Part shown: positions 33,679 to 42,782 of the stretch, one piece after another
Layout of the letters: each line of letters opens with the position of its first letter
Numbering within the stretch: position 1 is the stretch's first letter
Source: Acidobacteria bacterium Ga0074141
GTDB lineage: Bacteria; Acidobacteriota; Blastocatellia; Pyrinomonadales; Pyrinomonadaceae
Assembly: GCA_001464665.1 (NCBI GenBank)
Contig: LNDP01000024.1
Location: 62,001-126,000, forward strand
Direction of reading: 5' to 3'
DNA length: 64,000 bases
Notes under the pieces: model-generated
What the model was told of the DNA's origin: nothing
What the model saw: only the letters and a program-made list of their open reading frames with translations
The model's database searches: none
Program-made: the position numbers and the translations under genes

Positions 33679-34806
33679 CTAAAACTTCCGCGTCTGCGGG
33701 TCGAGTGCATCTCGGAGTCCGTCGCCTAAAAAGTTGAGCGAAAAAAGCGTCAGCGCCATTGTCACGCCCGGGAAGATCATCTGCCACGGGAATATCTGGA
33801 TGTTCTTGATGCCATCGGCCGCAAGGCTTCCCCAACTCGCGTATGGGGCCTGGACGCCGAGCCCGAGGAATGAAAGGAACGCCTCGGTCAGCATCACGCT
33901 CGGAACCGTTAGCGTCGCATAGACGATCACCGGCCCGAGTGCATTCGGCACCAAGTGGCGGAATATGATCGCTGGTGTCGAAACGCCTGTCGCCTTTGCC
34001 GCAAGCACGAATTCCTGATTCTTAAGCGAGAGTATCTGCCCGCGGACGACCCGCGCCATTGTTAGCCACGAAACTAGCCCTAGGGCGAGAAATAGCAGGA
34101 AGATCTGGCTTAGGCCTTGATTTCCGGCGCCGCCAAAAAACGATGACATCGCATCAATGAAATCCGGCGTGTTCGGCCCGCCAAAGACCGAAAGAAGAAC
34201 GATGACGATCAGGATATACGGGATCGCGTAGATGATATCGACGATCCGCATCATCAGGTTATCAACCCGGCCGCCGACGTAGCCCGCGACCGCTCCCCAC
34301 GAAACGCCGACGAGAAGCGAGACGATGGTCGAAATAATACCGACCATCAGCGAGATCCGGCCGCCCTGCAGCACGCGGGCGAGCAGGTCACGGCCCTTAT
34401 CGTCGGTGCCCATCGGATGCTGCATCGAGGGCGGAAAGCTCTGGACCCTTGCACCGCCATCGATGTCCGAAGGGATGTAATCGGGCGTAAAGCCTGTCGT
34501 CAGCTGGATGATCGGCGGGCCGATGACAACGGCCGTCACCATCAACCCGAGGACTATCATGCCAAATACGGCGAGCTTGTTTTTCAAAAGCCGCTTCCAC
34601 GCATCTTTCCACAGCGAGGCACCGGCGACCAGTTCGCCCGATGAGCTTTCGAGCACACCGGATTCGTCAAGCCGAAGCGTCGGCTCGCCGCCGGAAATTT
34701 CGACCAGCGACGTCGCGCCGCAGAACGAGCAAACGATAAGCCGCTGCGACGTAGTACCGACGCTGAGCGGTGCCGAACATTTTGGACAGCTAAGTTCCTT
34801 GATCAT
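33679..34806 (-). CDS. oppC: Oligopeptide ABC permease (OppC-like) with N-terminal zinc ribbon
   Basis: The 375-residue permease has the DppC/OppC layout: an N-terminal membrane segment near residues 75-97, a large periplasmic loop with HPMGTDDKGRD, then about five further segments and the EAA-type cytoplasmic loop (LAAKATGVSTPAIIFRHLVPN). Ahead of it is a cytoplasmic zinc ribbon with C7, C10, C26 and C29 (CPKC and CSFC), absent from standard OppC. The start codon and ribbon match the design of OppF. It is coded 8 bases after oppB. The ribbon could dock the ATPases or regulate assembly; this is inference. Confidence 0.88.
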   Translation of the reverse strand: MIKELSCPKCSAPLSVGTTSQRLIVCSFCGATSLVEISGGEPTLRLDESGVLESSSGELVAGASLWKDAWKRLLKNKLAVFGMIVLGLMVTAVVIGPPIIQLTTGFTPDYIPSDIDGGARVQSFPPSMQHPMGTDDKGRDLLARVLQGGRISLMVGIISTIVSLLVGVSWGAVAGYVGGRVDNLMMRIVDIIYAIPYILIVIVLLSVFGGPNTPDFIDAMSSFFGGAGNQGLSQIFLLFLALGLVSWLTMARVVRGQILSLKNQEFVLAAKATGVSTPAIIFRHLVPNALGPVIVYATLTVPSVMLTEAFLSFLGLGVQAPYASWGSLAADGIKNIQIFPWQMIFPGVTMALTLFSLNFLGDGLRDALDPQTRKF

Positions 34807-34814
34807 AGAAGAGC

Positions 34815-35732
34815 CTATTCGTACCTGATCCTCGGATCGAGAAATCCGTAAGAGATATCGACCGCCAGGTTAAAGATCATTATCAAGATCGAAAGAAAAG
34901 CCACGATGCCGAGCGTCAGCGGTTCGTCGCGATTCAAGACCGATTGAATGAAGATGTTGCCGAGTCCGGGAATCGCGAAGACCTTTTCCACCACGACCGT
35001 TCCCGCAAGCAAATGGGCAAGTGCCGGGCCGGTGAATGAGACCACCGGAACGATGCCGCCGCGAAGGCCGTGCTTGAGCAGGACCGTCTTTTCATCAAGC
35101 CCCTTCGCCCTCGCCGTCCGGATGTAATCCGACCGCATCACCTCAAGCATGCCCGCACGCGTCAACCGGGCGATGTAAGCCGCATAGATGGCTGAAAGTG
35201 TGAGGACCGGAAGTATTATGTTTGAGATGCCGCCCCAACGCGCCGGCGGTAGCCAGAAAAGCCAAAGCGAAAATACGATGACGAGGATCGGCCCAAGCAC
35301 GAAATTTGGCACCGAGAGCCCAAGCATCGCCGTCGCCATCGAGCCATAGTCGAATGCCGAGTTTTGCCTCAAGGCCGCGATTATTCCTGCCGTAAGGCCG
35401 AAGAAAAGAGCGAGAAAATAAGCGAGCACGCCGACGGTTGCCGAGTAAGGTAAATGGCGAAATATTATCTCGTTGACCGATTGCCCCTGATACTTGAGAG
35501 AATCGCCAAAGTCGCCGCGAACGACATTACCCAGCATTATCAGATACTGCTGGTAAACGGGCTTATCGAGGCCGTATTTTCGCTTGATGTTCTCCTCGAT
35601 CGCCGGCGGAAGTGACCGCTCGTCCGAGTAGAAATTGCCCGGTGCCAGCCGTATCAGTCCCCACGTCAAGGAGACGACAAGCAACGCCATCGGGATGATG
35701 ATTAGAAGCCTTCGGAGAATGAATCCGATCAT
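34815..35732 (-). CDS. oppB: Oligopeptide ABC permease (OppB-like)
   Basis: The 305-residue inner-membrane permease has six membrane segments. The family's N-terminal LRLLIIIPMALLVVSLTW segment and an EAA-type loop (TARAKGLDEKTVLLKHGLRG) are visible. It forms the translocation pore with OppC and is driven by OppD/OppF. The gene follows the binding protein by 3 bases and precedes oppC by 8, a tight operon. Dipeptide, oligopeptide and nickel permeases share this layout, so substrate depends on the binding proteins. No zinc ribbon is present in this subunit. Confidence 0.92.
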   Translation of the reverse strand: MIGFILRRLLIIIPMALLVVSLTWGLIRLAPGNFYSDERSLPPAIEENIKRKYGLDKPVYQQYLIMLGNVVRGDFGDSLKYQGQSVNEIIFRHLPYSATVGVLAYFLALFFGLTAGIIAALRQNSAFDYGSMATAMLGLSVPNFVLGPILVIVFSLWLFWLPPARWGGISNIILPVLTLSAIYAAYIARLTRAGMLEVMRSDYIRTARAKGLDEKTVLLKHGLRGGIVPVVSFTGPALAHLLAGTVVVEKVFAIPGLGNIFIQSVLNRDEPLTLGIVAFLSILIMIFNLAVDISYGFLDPRIRYE

Positions 35733-35735
35733 ATT

Positions 35736-37853
35736 TTAGTACCCAAATTTCCGAGCCGTTTTGTAGCCCTGCTCTCGCTCGACCAAGGATGGCTGCGTCG
35801 CGATTATACGATTGATGTGTCCCGCAACCCACTCGTCCTGGACGTCGAATATTTTGTCGACATCGCGGTCCCATTTTGCCGGGTCCTGTTCGATATATAC
35901 GAACTTCCAGGCGTGAAGCGTGCCCGGATTCGGATAAAGGCCTTTAACGTAGGGCTTACGCAGAAAATTAGTTTTCTGGGTCTGCCAGGGCAGCACGGGC
36001 TGCTCCTGCATCACCATAAATTCAGCCTCTGCCATTTTCTCAAACCGCTTCTTCTCATCCGGTTCGCGGTTGGCGTCGTCGATCAGCTTATCGAAGGCCG
36101 GTTTGTGCCAACCGGTTGAACTGTCATTGTTCGTCCCGTAAAAGAGCTTAAGAAACGACATCGGGTCCATATAGTCGCCGATCCAGCCCGCACGTCCAAG
36201 CCCGTTGTATTCAAGCGCCTTGCGGGTGTTTAGAAACGTCTTCCATTCCTGATTTTTAAGCTGAAGCGTGACGCCGAGATTTTGCTTGAACTGTGCCTGG
36301 ATAAACTCGGCGATCGATTTATTGTTATCGCTGGTGTTATAAAGTATCTCGACCTGATCGACCGGGAAGTTCGGACACGACCATCCGCTGCCGTCCTGCG
36401 TGACGGGGAAACCGGCTTCACCCAAAAGTTTGCGTGCCATTTCGGGGTCGAACTTGCGTGCCTTCCATTCATCAAGGCTGCTTCCGATCTTTTTCAACTC
36501 GCGGGCATACACCTCGCTTCTTATTGCCTCGTATTCTGGGAAGAGCCCTTCCGGCGTAAAGTCGATCAGCGGCTGCGTCGTCTTTCGAAACGCCGCCATT
36601 GCATCGCGATCGACCGCCAGGGCAAAGGCCTTTCGGACTCGAACATCATTCATTGGCGGCTTCGTAACATTGACGGTGTAATACTCGATCGCGACCTCAG
36701 GATGGTTCATATATTCATCCTGGTACTGCTTTATCATATCGACCCAAGCGGCCGGGATAGTATGATTGTAGATCGCATCGACCTCGCCAGTCTTATAAAG
36801 ATTGAGCATCGTCGTCTGCTCTTCAAGCGGGTAGAACTCGATCCCGCTCATGCGAACCATATCCGCATCCCAGTACATCGGGTCCTTCTCGACGACGACC
36901 TTGTCATACGGGTAATGGTGCTTCAGCTTGAAAGGGCCACTTGTGACAATGTTTTCTGCCTTCGTCCAGTTTTTGCCGTGCTTCTCGATCGTCCCGCGAT
37001 GGACAACGCGGAAAAACTGGTGCGGCAACAGCCCCAAAAGGAACGGTGCCGGCTGCTTGAGTTTGATCCGGAACGTATGATCGTCGATCGCCTCAACACC
37101 CAAGTCCTCTGCCTTCACCGGTACAAATTCAGCACCTTCGACGAGTGCCTTGAGCTTTGGATTTTTTTCCAGTGCCGCGGTTCGGGTTTTCTCGTCGCTC
37201 GGAACCGTAAGCCGCATCGGGCCATCAATGAACCGTCGATACTCGCTCAGTTCAACGTCAGCGGTGGGCTGATCCGAAGCAGGCTGCGCCGCGGCGGGTT
37301 GGTCCGCAACCACTGCCGGTTTTTCTCCATCAAGGTCCGATTTCAGCAAAAACCGGCCGTTGGCATCCCGAACGAACGCCGCCATCGAGTTATATTCCTC
37401 GGCGTATTTTATGTAATGAGCAAGGTAAGCATTTTTGGCGGCAAGTTCGGGGTCAAGCGAACGGCGAAATGAATAGACGAAGTCATGGGCAGTTATAGGA
37501 TCGCCGTTCGAAAATCTGGCATTCGTACGGAGCTTGAACACATACTCGGTATTCTCCTGCCCGACCTGCCAGCTCTCGGCAATGCCCGGTATCGGCTGCA
37601 TCGTCCGCGGATCATACTCGATCAGGCCGTCGTAGAGAGACATCAAAAGCCGAGCCTCCGGCTGGCCGGTCGGGACGGCGGGGTCAAGCGATTCCGGCTC
37701 GGAACCCGTTATATATCTCAGAACGTTGTCGGGCGGTGCGGCCGTCTTTCCGTAGAATCCTTCGGACGCAACTCCGCCGCAGCCCGCAAGCAACGACGAC
37801 AACACAACTAGCGCAATTGCCGAGTGCAACTTACCTGATCGGATAAAAAACAT
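35736..37853 (-). CDS. oppA: Peptide ABC transporter substrate-binding lipoprotein (first)
   Basis: The 705-residue family 5 binding protein has a lipobox (LLAGCGG, about residue 25) and the RYITGSEPESLDPA start typical of OppA/DppA. It is about 150 residues longer than usual. One reason is a central segment (about residues 165-260) that includes a Pro/Ala/Gln-rich stretch (VVADQPAAAQPASDQPTAD) before the DDHTFRIKL strand. It captures peptides in the periplasm and feeds OppB/OppC. It sits directly upstream of oppB, with a second binding protein gene further upstream, so one transporter may serve two receptors. Confidence 0.9.
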   Translation of the reverse strand: MFFIRSGKLHSAIALVVLSSLLAGCGGVASEGFYGKTAAPPDNVLRYITGSEPESLDPAVPTGQPEARLLMSLYDGLIEYDPRTMQPIPGIAESWQVGQENTEYVFKLRTNARFSNGDPITAHDFVYSFRRSLDPELAAKNAYLAHYIKYAEEYNSMAAFVRDANGRFLLKSDLDGEKPAVVADQPAAAQPASDQPTADVELSEYRRFIDGPMRLTVPSDEKTRTAALEKNPKLKALVEGAEFVPVKAEDLGVEAIDDHTFRIKLKQPAPFLLGLLPHQFFRVVHRGTIEKHGKNWTKAENIVTSGPFKLKHHYPYDKVVVEKDPMYWDADMVRMSGIEFYPLEEQTTMLNLYKTGEVDAIYNHTIPAAWVDMIKQYQDEYMNHPEVAIEYYTVNVTKPPMNDVRVRKAFALAVDRDAMAAFRKTTQPLIDFTPEGLFPEYEAIRSEVYARELKKIGSSLDEWKARKFDPEMARKLLGEAGFPVTQDGSGWSCPNFPVDQVEILYNTSDNNKSIAEFIQAQFKQNLGVTLQLKNQEWKTFLNTRKALEYNGLGRAGWIGDYMDPMSFLKLFYGTNNDSSTGWHKPAFDKLIDDANREPDEKKRFEKMAEAEFMVMQEQPVLPWQTQKTNFLRKPYVKGLYPNPGTLHAWKFVYIEQDPAKWDRDVDKIFDVQDEWVAGHINRIIATQPSLVEREQGYKTARKFGY

Positions 37854-37971
37854 ATCAATTCACCGCTTAGGTCGCCTTGCACGAGATCAAGGCTTTGAAA
37901 CTTGTATTCAGAGGAGAGCGAGAAAACTGCCCTTAAGTTATCACGACAGGACACTTACGGGCAATTCGTTT

Positions 37972-39732
37972 TTATCGGTTTCGACCCACCGGATGATCAG
38001 CATCGATCGAAACCCGCTGCAACAACTGGATGTCAAAACTGTTCGGTACAAAACCGTTCACGTATGGCCGAACAAGAGAATACGAGGTCGGAAAATAGAG
38101 CGGTATCGCCGTCAGTTCGTAAAGCGCATCCTCTTCGGTGGCTATGACGGCCGCCGATGGTGTTGGCGTTGCCTGCGCATTGGTATTCGCTGCCGTATTC
38201 ACATTCGACGGCGTCGGTGAGGGCTCAACCTCAAGAGCCGATCGGAAACGCGATCCGAAAATGGCTGCGAGGTTATAGTTCGTATCTGGCGTTTGGAGCA
38301 CAAGCCCCCGGCGGACAACGTCAAAGTTCCCGGCCGCCCGAGCCTGCTCGACCTCGGCCGCTTCCATGACGACAACTTCGGTTTCAATATTGAGATTCTC
38401 TTTCCACATCGCCGCGATGCTTCGGGCGATACGTTGTTGCGTGTCGTTTCGATTCACAACCAGCCGCACTGGCGGAAAGCCTTGCCCGTTCTCGTAACCG
38501 GCATCGCGGAGACGCTCGCGGGCACGGGTCTTATCTTGCAGCAGGTTCGAGGCCGCCGAAGAGCCAAACGGGAAAAGTGAAAAGGCAGGCGTCGTCGTGC
38601 CCTCAAGTTCGCCCTCTGCAAGCCGCTCCCGCTCGATAGCAATCGCAAGGGCCTCGCGAACGCGGCGGTCATTGAGCGGTAATCGCGACGTATTGGCCTC
38701 GTAAAAATTCAGGGCAGCAAACTGCGTCCGCCGAAGGTCATCATAGGGAATAAGAAGCTTCAAAAGCACAGGCGGGAATTCGGCGTTCGTGATCACATCG
38801 ATCCGCCCGGCCCTATATGAATCGAGCGCCGATTCGATCGACTCGGCCGCAATTAGATCGACCCGTTCAAGCTCTACGCGTTCGCGCTGCCAATAGGTCT
38901 CGGATCGAACCAGCCGAACGGCGGCCGGCGAGACCTCGCTGATCACAAACGGCCCGTTGGTTATTGTTGCGGCAGTTATCGAATCCGGGGCAAGCCCTTC
39001 GCCGCCCGATGGGACCGGCCGAAAGATCGTATGTGCGACCAGCTTTGGAAATTCCGGGTCCGGCCGGTTCAATGTAACGACCAGCGTCCGTGAATCACCT
39101 GCCACCGCGCCGAAACCCGTCGCGCCGTTCGCATCTGCGGCTGAAGGTTCAGCGGTTGTTTCTGGGGTCTGTGAGAGCGCCGTTCCTGCCAGCCTCGGCC
39201 GCAGCGAAAGCGAACTCAACGCACGGGCAGGGCCATTCACCGATTGGCTCGGCACGGTGGCCACGCCGCGAGTTTTTTCAACCCCCGCGATCGTCTCGAG
39301 CAATGGCCGGTGCGGCACTCGCGGCACGAGGTCAGCTGCCCGCTTCCACGAACGGACAAAGTCGTCGGCAGTCACCTCGGCGCCGTTTGACCATTTCAGC
39401 CCCTCGCGAAGCCGGAATGTCCAAACGGTCGAATCCGCATTCGCTTCCCAACTTTCAGCCGCGGCCGGAATAGCCTCAAGCGTTGCCGGGTCGATGTCGG
39501 TCAGGCCGTCGAAGATGGCCCTTGCGATGTCTGCCTCAGGTGCGGCGGCAGCGCGAGCCGGGTCGATCGTCTTTGGTGAACGGCCGTTGCTCCAGCGGAG
39601 ATGTCCCGCAGGCGGCGGAGGCGTATCGGCAAAGTATGAATTGGCGTTTCCGGTGCCGAGTTCAGAACACCCGGCAAGCAAGGCGAGAGCGCACACCGCA
39701 CTTAGAAGGCTAAGCCCTCTTAAGTTCGGCAT
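37972..39732 (-). CDS. Peptide ABC transporter substrate-binding lipoprotein (second)
   Basis: This family 5 binding protein starts at MPNLRGLSLLSAV (ATG 39732) with lipobox LLAGCSE. It is about 586 residues and contains two low-complexity inserts. One (Ala/Thr/Ser-rich, about residues 185-225) lies just before the strand equivalent to the DDHTF position in the first binding protein. The other, near the C-terminus, is Pro/Thr/Asn-rich (TPSNVNTAANTNAQATPTPS). Its start lies inside the 3' end of coaE by 23 bases. It is a paralogue rather than a copy of the first binding protein and probably has different peptide preference. Confidence 0.85.
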   Translation of the reverse strand: MPNLRGLSLLSAVCALALLAGCSELGTGNANSYFADTPPPPAGHLRWSNGRSPKTIDPARAAAAPEADIARAIFDGLTDIDPATLEAIPAAAESWEANADSTVWTFRLREGLKWSNGAEVTADDFVRSWKRAADLVPRVPHRPLLETIAGVEKTRGVATVPSQSVNGPARALSSLSLRPRLAGTALSQTPETTAEPSAADANGATGFGAVAGDSRTLVVTLNRPDPEFPKLVAHTIFRPVPSGGEGLAPDSITAATITNGPFVISEVSPAAVRLVRSETYWQRERVELERVDLIAAESIESALDSYRAGRIDVITNAEFPPVLLKLLIPYDDLRRTQFAALNFYEANTSRLPLNDRRVREALAIAIERERLAEGELEGTTTPAFSLFPFGSSAASNLLQDKTRARERLRDAGYENGQGFPPVRLVVNRNDTQQRIARSIAAMWKENLNIETEVVVMEAAEVEQARAAGNFDVVRRGLVLQTPDTNYNLAAIFGSRFRSALEVEPSPTPSNVNTAANTNAQATPTPSAAVIATEEDALYELTAIPLYFPTSYSLVRPYVNGFVPNSFDIQLLQRVSIDADHPVGRNR

Positions 39733-40309
39733 AAACTTTTTCGACCTGTTTTCGGGTGGCATCAAATCCGGCGGACGTATCTATCAGATGATCGGCAAAC
39801 CGCTTTTTCTCTTCCTGCGGCAACTGCGCCCTGATCCTCGCTTCGGCGTCTTCTTTCAAGAGCCCATCGCGTTTCATCAGGCGCTCAAGCTGAACATCGG
39901 GCTCGCACCAAACGACTATCAGCTTATCAAATCGCTTATAACCCCCGGATTCTATCATCAATGCCGCATCAATGATCGCAATCGCGTCCGGGTCCGTCGC
40001 TTCGGCCTCGCGTAACCATTTGTCTTGAGCCGCAAAGACCAGCGGGTGAACTATCGAATTCAGAAGCTCACGCTTTGCCTCATCGGCAAAAACTATCGAG
40101 CCGAGCTTCTTCCGGTCAAGACTGCCATCGGGAAGCAGAACATCCTCGCCGAATGCCTCGACGATCTGCGCAAGCCCCTCAGTTCCCGGTTCGACGACAT
40201 CGCGGGCGGTCAGGTCTGCGTCAAGCACATGGCAACCAAGCTCACGAAAGACGTCGAGGACAAAGCTCTTACCGACCGCGATCGAACCTGTTAGGCCAAC
40301 CTTGAGCAT
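39710..40309 (-). CDS. coaE: Dephospho-CoA kinase
   Basis: The 199-residue kinase has a P-loop GLTGSIAVGKS (residues 6-16) and the DADLTARDVVEPG segment of CoaE. It catalyses the last step of coenzyme A synthesis, phosphorylating dephospho-CoA with ATP in the cytoplasm. Length fits the family. The stop overlaps the start of the second peptide-binding protein, and the start is 3 bases from the MazG-like gene, so it belongs to a folD-mazG-coaE run. Its location ahead of transporter genes is probably incidental. Confidence 0.94.
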   Translation of the reverse strand: MLKVGLTGSIAVGKSFVLDVFRELGCHVLDADLTARDVVEPGTEGLAQIVEAFGEDVLLPDGSLDRKKLGSIVFADEAKRELLNSIVHPLVFAAQDKWLREAEATDPDAIAIIDAALMIESGGYKRFDKLIVVWCEPDVQLERLMKRDGLLKEDAEARIRAQLPQEEKKRFADHLIDTSAGFDATRKQVEKVYAELKRA

Positions 40310-40312
40310 CGG

Positions 40313-40612
40313 TCACTTCCCGTGCCGTTTGGCGAGTTTATCGACGTTATATGCGGCGACCTCGCTCAGCGTCAGTCCGAGCTCATCGGCACAAGCCGAG
40401 ATGTACCAAAGCACATCCCCGAGCTCGTCCTTGAGCTTTGCCCGAGTTTCGTCGTTAAGCACGCCGCCGTGGTCGCGCTGGATCTTTTTGACGACGTTAG
40501 CAACCTCGCCCGCTTCTCCGGCAAGCCCAAGAGTCGGGTATTCAAGGTTCTCGAGCCGCCGCGGGTAGAGGGCCGTTTTGCTGGCGGCCGATTGATATTC
40601 TTCAAAGGTCAT
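40313..40612 (-). CDS. MazG-like NTP pyrophosphohydrolase
   Basis: The 99-residue single-domain MazG protein has the GEAGEVANVVKK helix and ELGDVLWYISA helix carrying the EExxE...ExxD metal-binding set. Such proteins hydrolyse nucleoside triphosphates to monophosphates and pyrophosphate, acting as housecleaning or stress enzymes, usually as dimers or tetramers. Only one domain is present, unlike the two-domain MazG of E. coli. It lies 9 bases after folD and 3 before coaE. Preferred nucleotide is unknown. Confidence 0.9.
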   Translation of the reverse strand: MTFEEYQSAASKTALYPRRLENLEYPTLGLAGEAGEVANVVKKIQRDHGGVLNDETRAKLKDELGDVLWYISACADELGLTLSEVAAYNVDKLAKRHGK

Positions 40613-40621
40613 AAATTAAGT

Positions 40622-41539
40622 TTAGATGCCGCGTCTGAGCTTCGCTGCCTTAAGCGTGTTCTTCATCAACATCGCAACGGTCAGGAGCCCAACGCCGCCC
40701 GGAACAGGTGTAAAGGCTCCTGCACGCCCCATCGCCTCTTTTGGGTTCACGTCGCCGACCAGTGTAAAGCCACGCTTTTCGATCGCCGCAAGACGCTTCG
40801 GCATATCGTCTTCAGAAAATAGCTCGGCGGCCTGTGAAGTATCCGAAACATTGTTGATGCCGACGTCGATGACGGTCGCACCTTCGGCGATATGCTCGCC
40901 GCGGACAAATCCCGCACGCCCGATCGCGGCAACAAGGATCTCAGCCTGCGATGTCACACTCGCAAGGTCTCGCGTCCGCGAATGGCAGATCGTCACCGTT
41001 GCGTTCTCTTGCAGCAAGAGCATCGCCATTGGTTTGCCGACGATATTGCTCCGTCCGAGTACGACGGCATTCTTGCCGGCGATCTCAATTCCCGAACGCT
41101 TCAATATCTCGATCACACCCGCCGGTGTACACGGCACGAGCGCGTCCTGCCCCTGCGAAAGCCGCCCGACATTCATCGGATGAAAACCATCAACGTCCTT
41201 CGCCGGATCGATCGCCTCTAATATCTCTCGCTCATTAACATGCCCCGGCAGCGGCAGTTGAACGAGAATCCCGTCGATCTCGTCAGCTTCGTTCAGACGT
41301 TTCACGACCGCGAGTATCTCCTCGCCGCTCGTCTCCGCCGGCAAATGGATATGCTCGGAGTACATCCCGAGTTCCTCGGTCGTCTTAACCTTGCTGCCAA
41401 CGTAAACCGAAGACGCGGGGTCTTCGCCGACGCGGACCACCGCAAGCCCCGGTCGAAATTCGAGTTTTGCGACCTCGGCCGAGACTTCGGCTTTGATCTC
41501 ATCGGCGATGGGCTTTCCGCTAAGCAGTCTGACTGTCAT
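40622..41539 (-). CDS. folD: Methylenetetrahydrofolate dehydrogenase / cyclohydrolase
   Basis: The 305-residue bifunctional enzyme interconverts 5,10-methylene-, methenyl- and 10-formyl-tetrahydrofolate using NADP. Signatures seen are VGSKVKTTEELGM (catalytic Lys), the QLPLPGHVNEREI loop, VLGRSNIVGKPMA of the Rossmann domain and the PVPGGVGLLTVAML C-terminus. It heads the - strand run that continues through mazG, coaE and the peptide transporter. It is divergent from the FG-GAP gene, with about 207 bases between. Confidence 0.95.
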   Translation of the reverse strand: MTVRLLSGKPIADEIKAEVSAEVAKLEFRPGLAVVRVGEDPASSVYVGSKVKTTEELGMYSEHIHLPAETSGEEILAVVKRLNEADEIDGILVQLPLPGHVNEREILEAIDPAKDVDGFHPMNVGRLSQGQDALVPCTPAGVIEILKRSGIEIAGKNAVVLGRSNIVGKPMAMLLLQENATVTICHSRTRDLASVTSQAEILVAAIGRAGFVRGEHIAEGATVIDVGINNVSDTSQAAELFSEDDMPKRLAAIEKRGFTLVGDVNPKEAMGRAGAFTPVPGGVGLLTVAMLMKNTLKAAKLRRGI

Positions 41540-41746
41540 AAATTCACTGGATTCTACCGCATTAGTAGTGGAAAGTCAGTTCGGTTCGGTCGCACGTCTT
41601 CGCGAAAAATGTCGCGGTTTTTAGGAATATCAGCGAATTGGGTCTTTTTTTTCGGCAAGTTTAGTCAATTTTTCGCAAAAACACCGCCGAACAACGTCAA
41701 AGCCTTTATACGGGACATTTTTCGGTCGGTCACCAAAAGGGATCGA

Positions 41747-42694
41747 ATGAACATCGCAATAAAGAAAACCACTTCCACAACAGCAGCGATACTTCTCGCC
41801 GTCTTCGCTTTTTCGACCGCCATTTTTGGCTTTTCCCCGGAAGATCCGGCCGTTTTTCGCCCCTCGGGCTCGACCTGGTTCAAGCAGAGTGCCGACGAAA
41901 GCGGCTCATTTTCTGCCGTCAAATGGGGAATGGAAGGCGACGTACCTGTCTCTGCCGACTTTGACGGTGATGGCATAAAGGATACGGCCGTATGGCGTCC
42001 CTCGACCGGCGTTTGGTACATCCTCCGAAGCACGGACGGAAATGTGGATCATTTCACATGGGGTATGACGACCCAGCACCCGACCGGCGGCTTGGCAGAC
42101 GTTCCGGCACCTGCGGATTTTGACGGTGATGGCCGTGCCGATATCGCGGTCTTTCGCATGGACACAGGCATTTGGTATGTGCTCACCTCCACAAGTGGTT
42201 ACGACCACCGGAAAGCAGTTTTCTTCCCGTGGGGACAGTTTGGCGACGTGCCGGTCGAAGCCGATTACGACGGCGATGGCCGGACGGACTTTGCGGTCTT
42301 TCGTCCGCTCGGAAATAAATGGTTCATCTCGTTGAGCTCAACCGGCGAGGCGAAAATTGCGACCTTTGGCACCTCCGGCTACGATCAGCTCGTTCCGGCA
42401 GATTACAGCGGCGATGGCCGTGCCGAGATCGCGATCTTCCGCGAGGGCGAATGGCACACGCTTGACCTCGCGAGCGGAAGCGTTGAATCGACCATTTTTG
42501 GCCCCGCGACCGGAACGCCGGCACCGGCCGATTACGATGGCGACGGCGAGATCGACCTCGCGGTTTTTGACCGCGGAATGTGGTACATATTCCGGTCCAC
42601 GACCGGCGAGCTTTCTACGCTTCAATTTGGAAGCGATGGCGATTTGCCCACCAGCGGTCATAAGGCAAGACGGAGTATTGTCGCAGTGCCTTGA
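41747..42694 (+). CDS. Secreted FG-GAP/VCBS repeat protein
   Basis: The protein starts at MNIAIKKTTSTTAAILL (ATG 41747), since the long in-frame extension lies antisense to folD. A signal peptide is followed by at least five repeats of about 45 residues, each with a calcium-type DFDGDG or DYDGDG loop followed by an aVFR/iFR and W-aromatic segment. Such repeats fold into a beta-propeller that binds calcium and often a partner or polysaccharide. With 315 residues it is essentially only the repeat domain plus a signal. It may be anchored outside or secreted. A strong terminator follows the gene. Confidence 0.85.
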   Translation: MNIAIKKTTSTTAAILLAVFAFSTAIFGFSPEDPAVFRPSGSTWFKQSADESGSFSAVKWGMEGDVPVSADFDGDGIKDTAVWRPSTGVWYILRSTDGNVDHFTWGMTTQHPTGGLADVPAPADFDGDGRADIAVFRMDTGIWYVLTSTSGYDHRKAVFFPWGQFGDVPVEADYDGDGRTDFAVFRPLGNKWFISLSSTGEAKIATFGTSGYDQLVPADYSGDGRAEIAIFREGEWHTLDLASGSVESTIFGPATGTPAPADYDGDGEIDLAVFDRGMWYIFRSTTGELSTLQFGSDGDLPTSGHKARRSIVAVP

Positions 42695-42730
42695 CCGAAT
42701 TTTCCCCCGAATGTCGCATTTGCGAATTTG

Positions 42731-42760
42731 GAGAAGTTCTTCGGAACTTCTCTTTTTTTT
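42731..42760 (+). terminator. Intrinsic terminator
   Basis: gagaagttc (42731-42739) pairs with gaacttctc (42744-42752) around the stable loop ttcg, followed by eight T. It ends the FG-GAP transcript and lies only 22 bases upstream of the next start codon. Confidence 0.92.
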
Positions 42761-42782
42761 GCCGAAACGGTAAGGTTTCGAT

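Noticed and set aside
36282-37472. Long + frame of 396 codons opposite the first peptide-binding protein gene
   Set aside because: Same reason: antisense shadow without recognisable motifs or ribosome site.
38957-40015. + frame of 352 codons across the second binding protein and coaE
   Set aside because: Antisense shadow spanning two real genes; Ser/Arg/Ala-rich composition.
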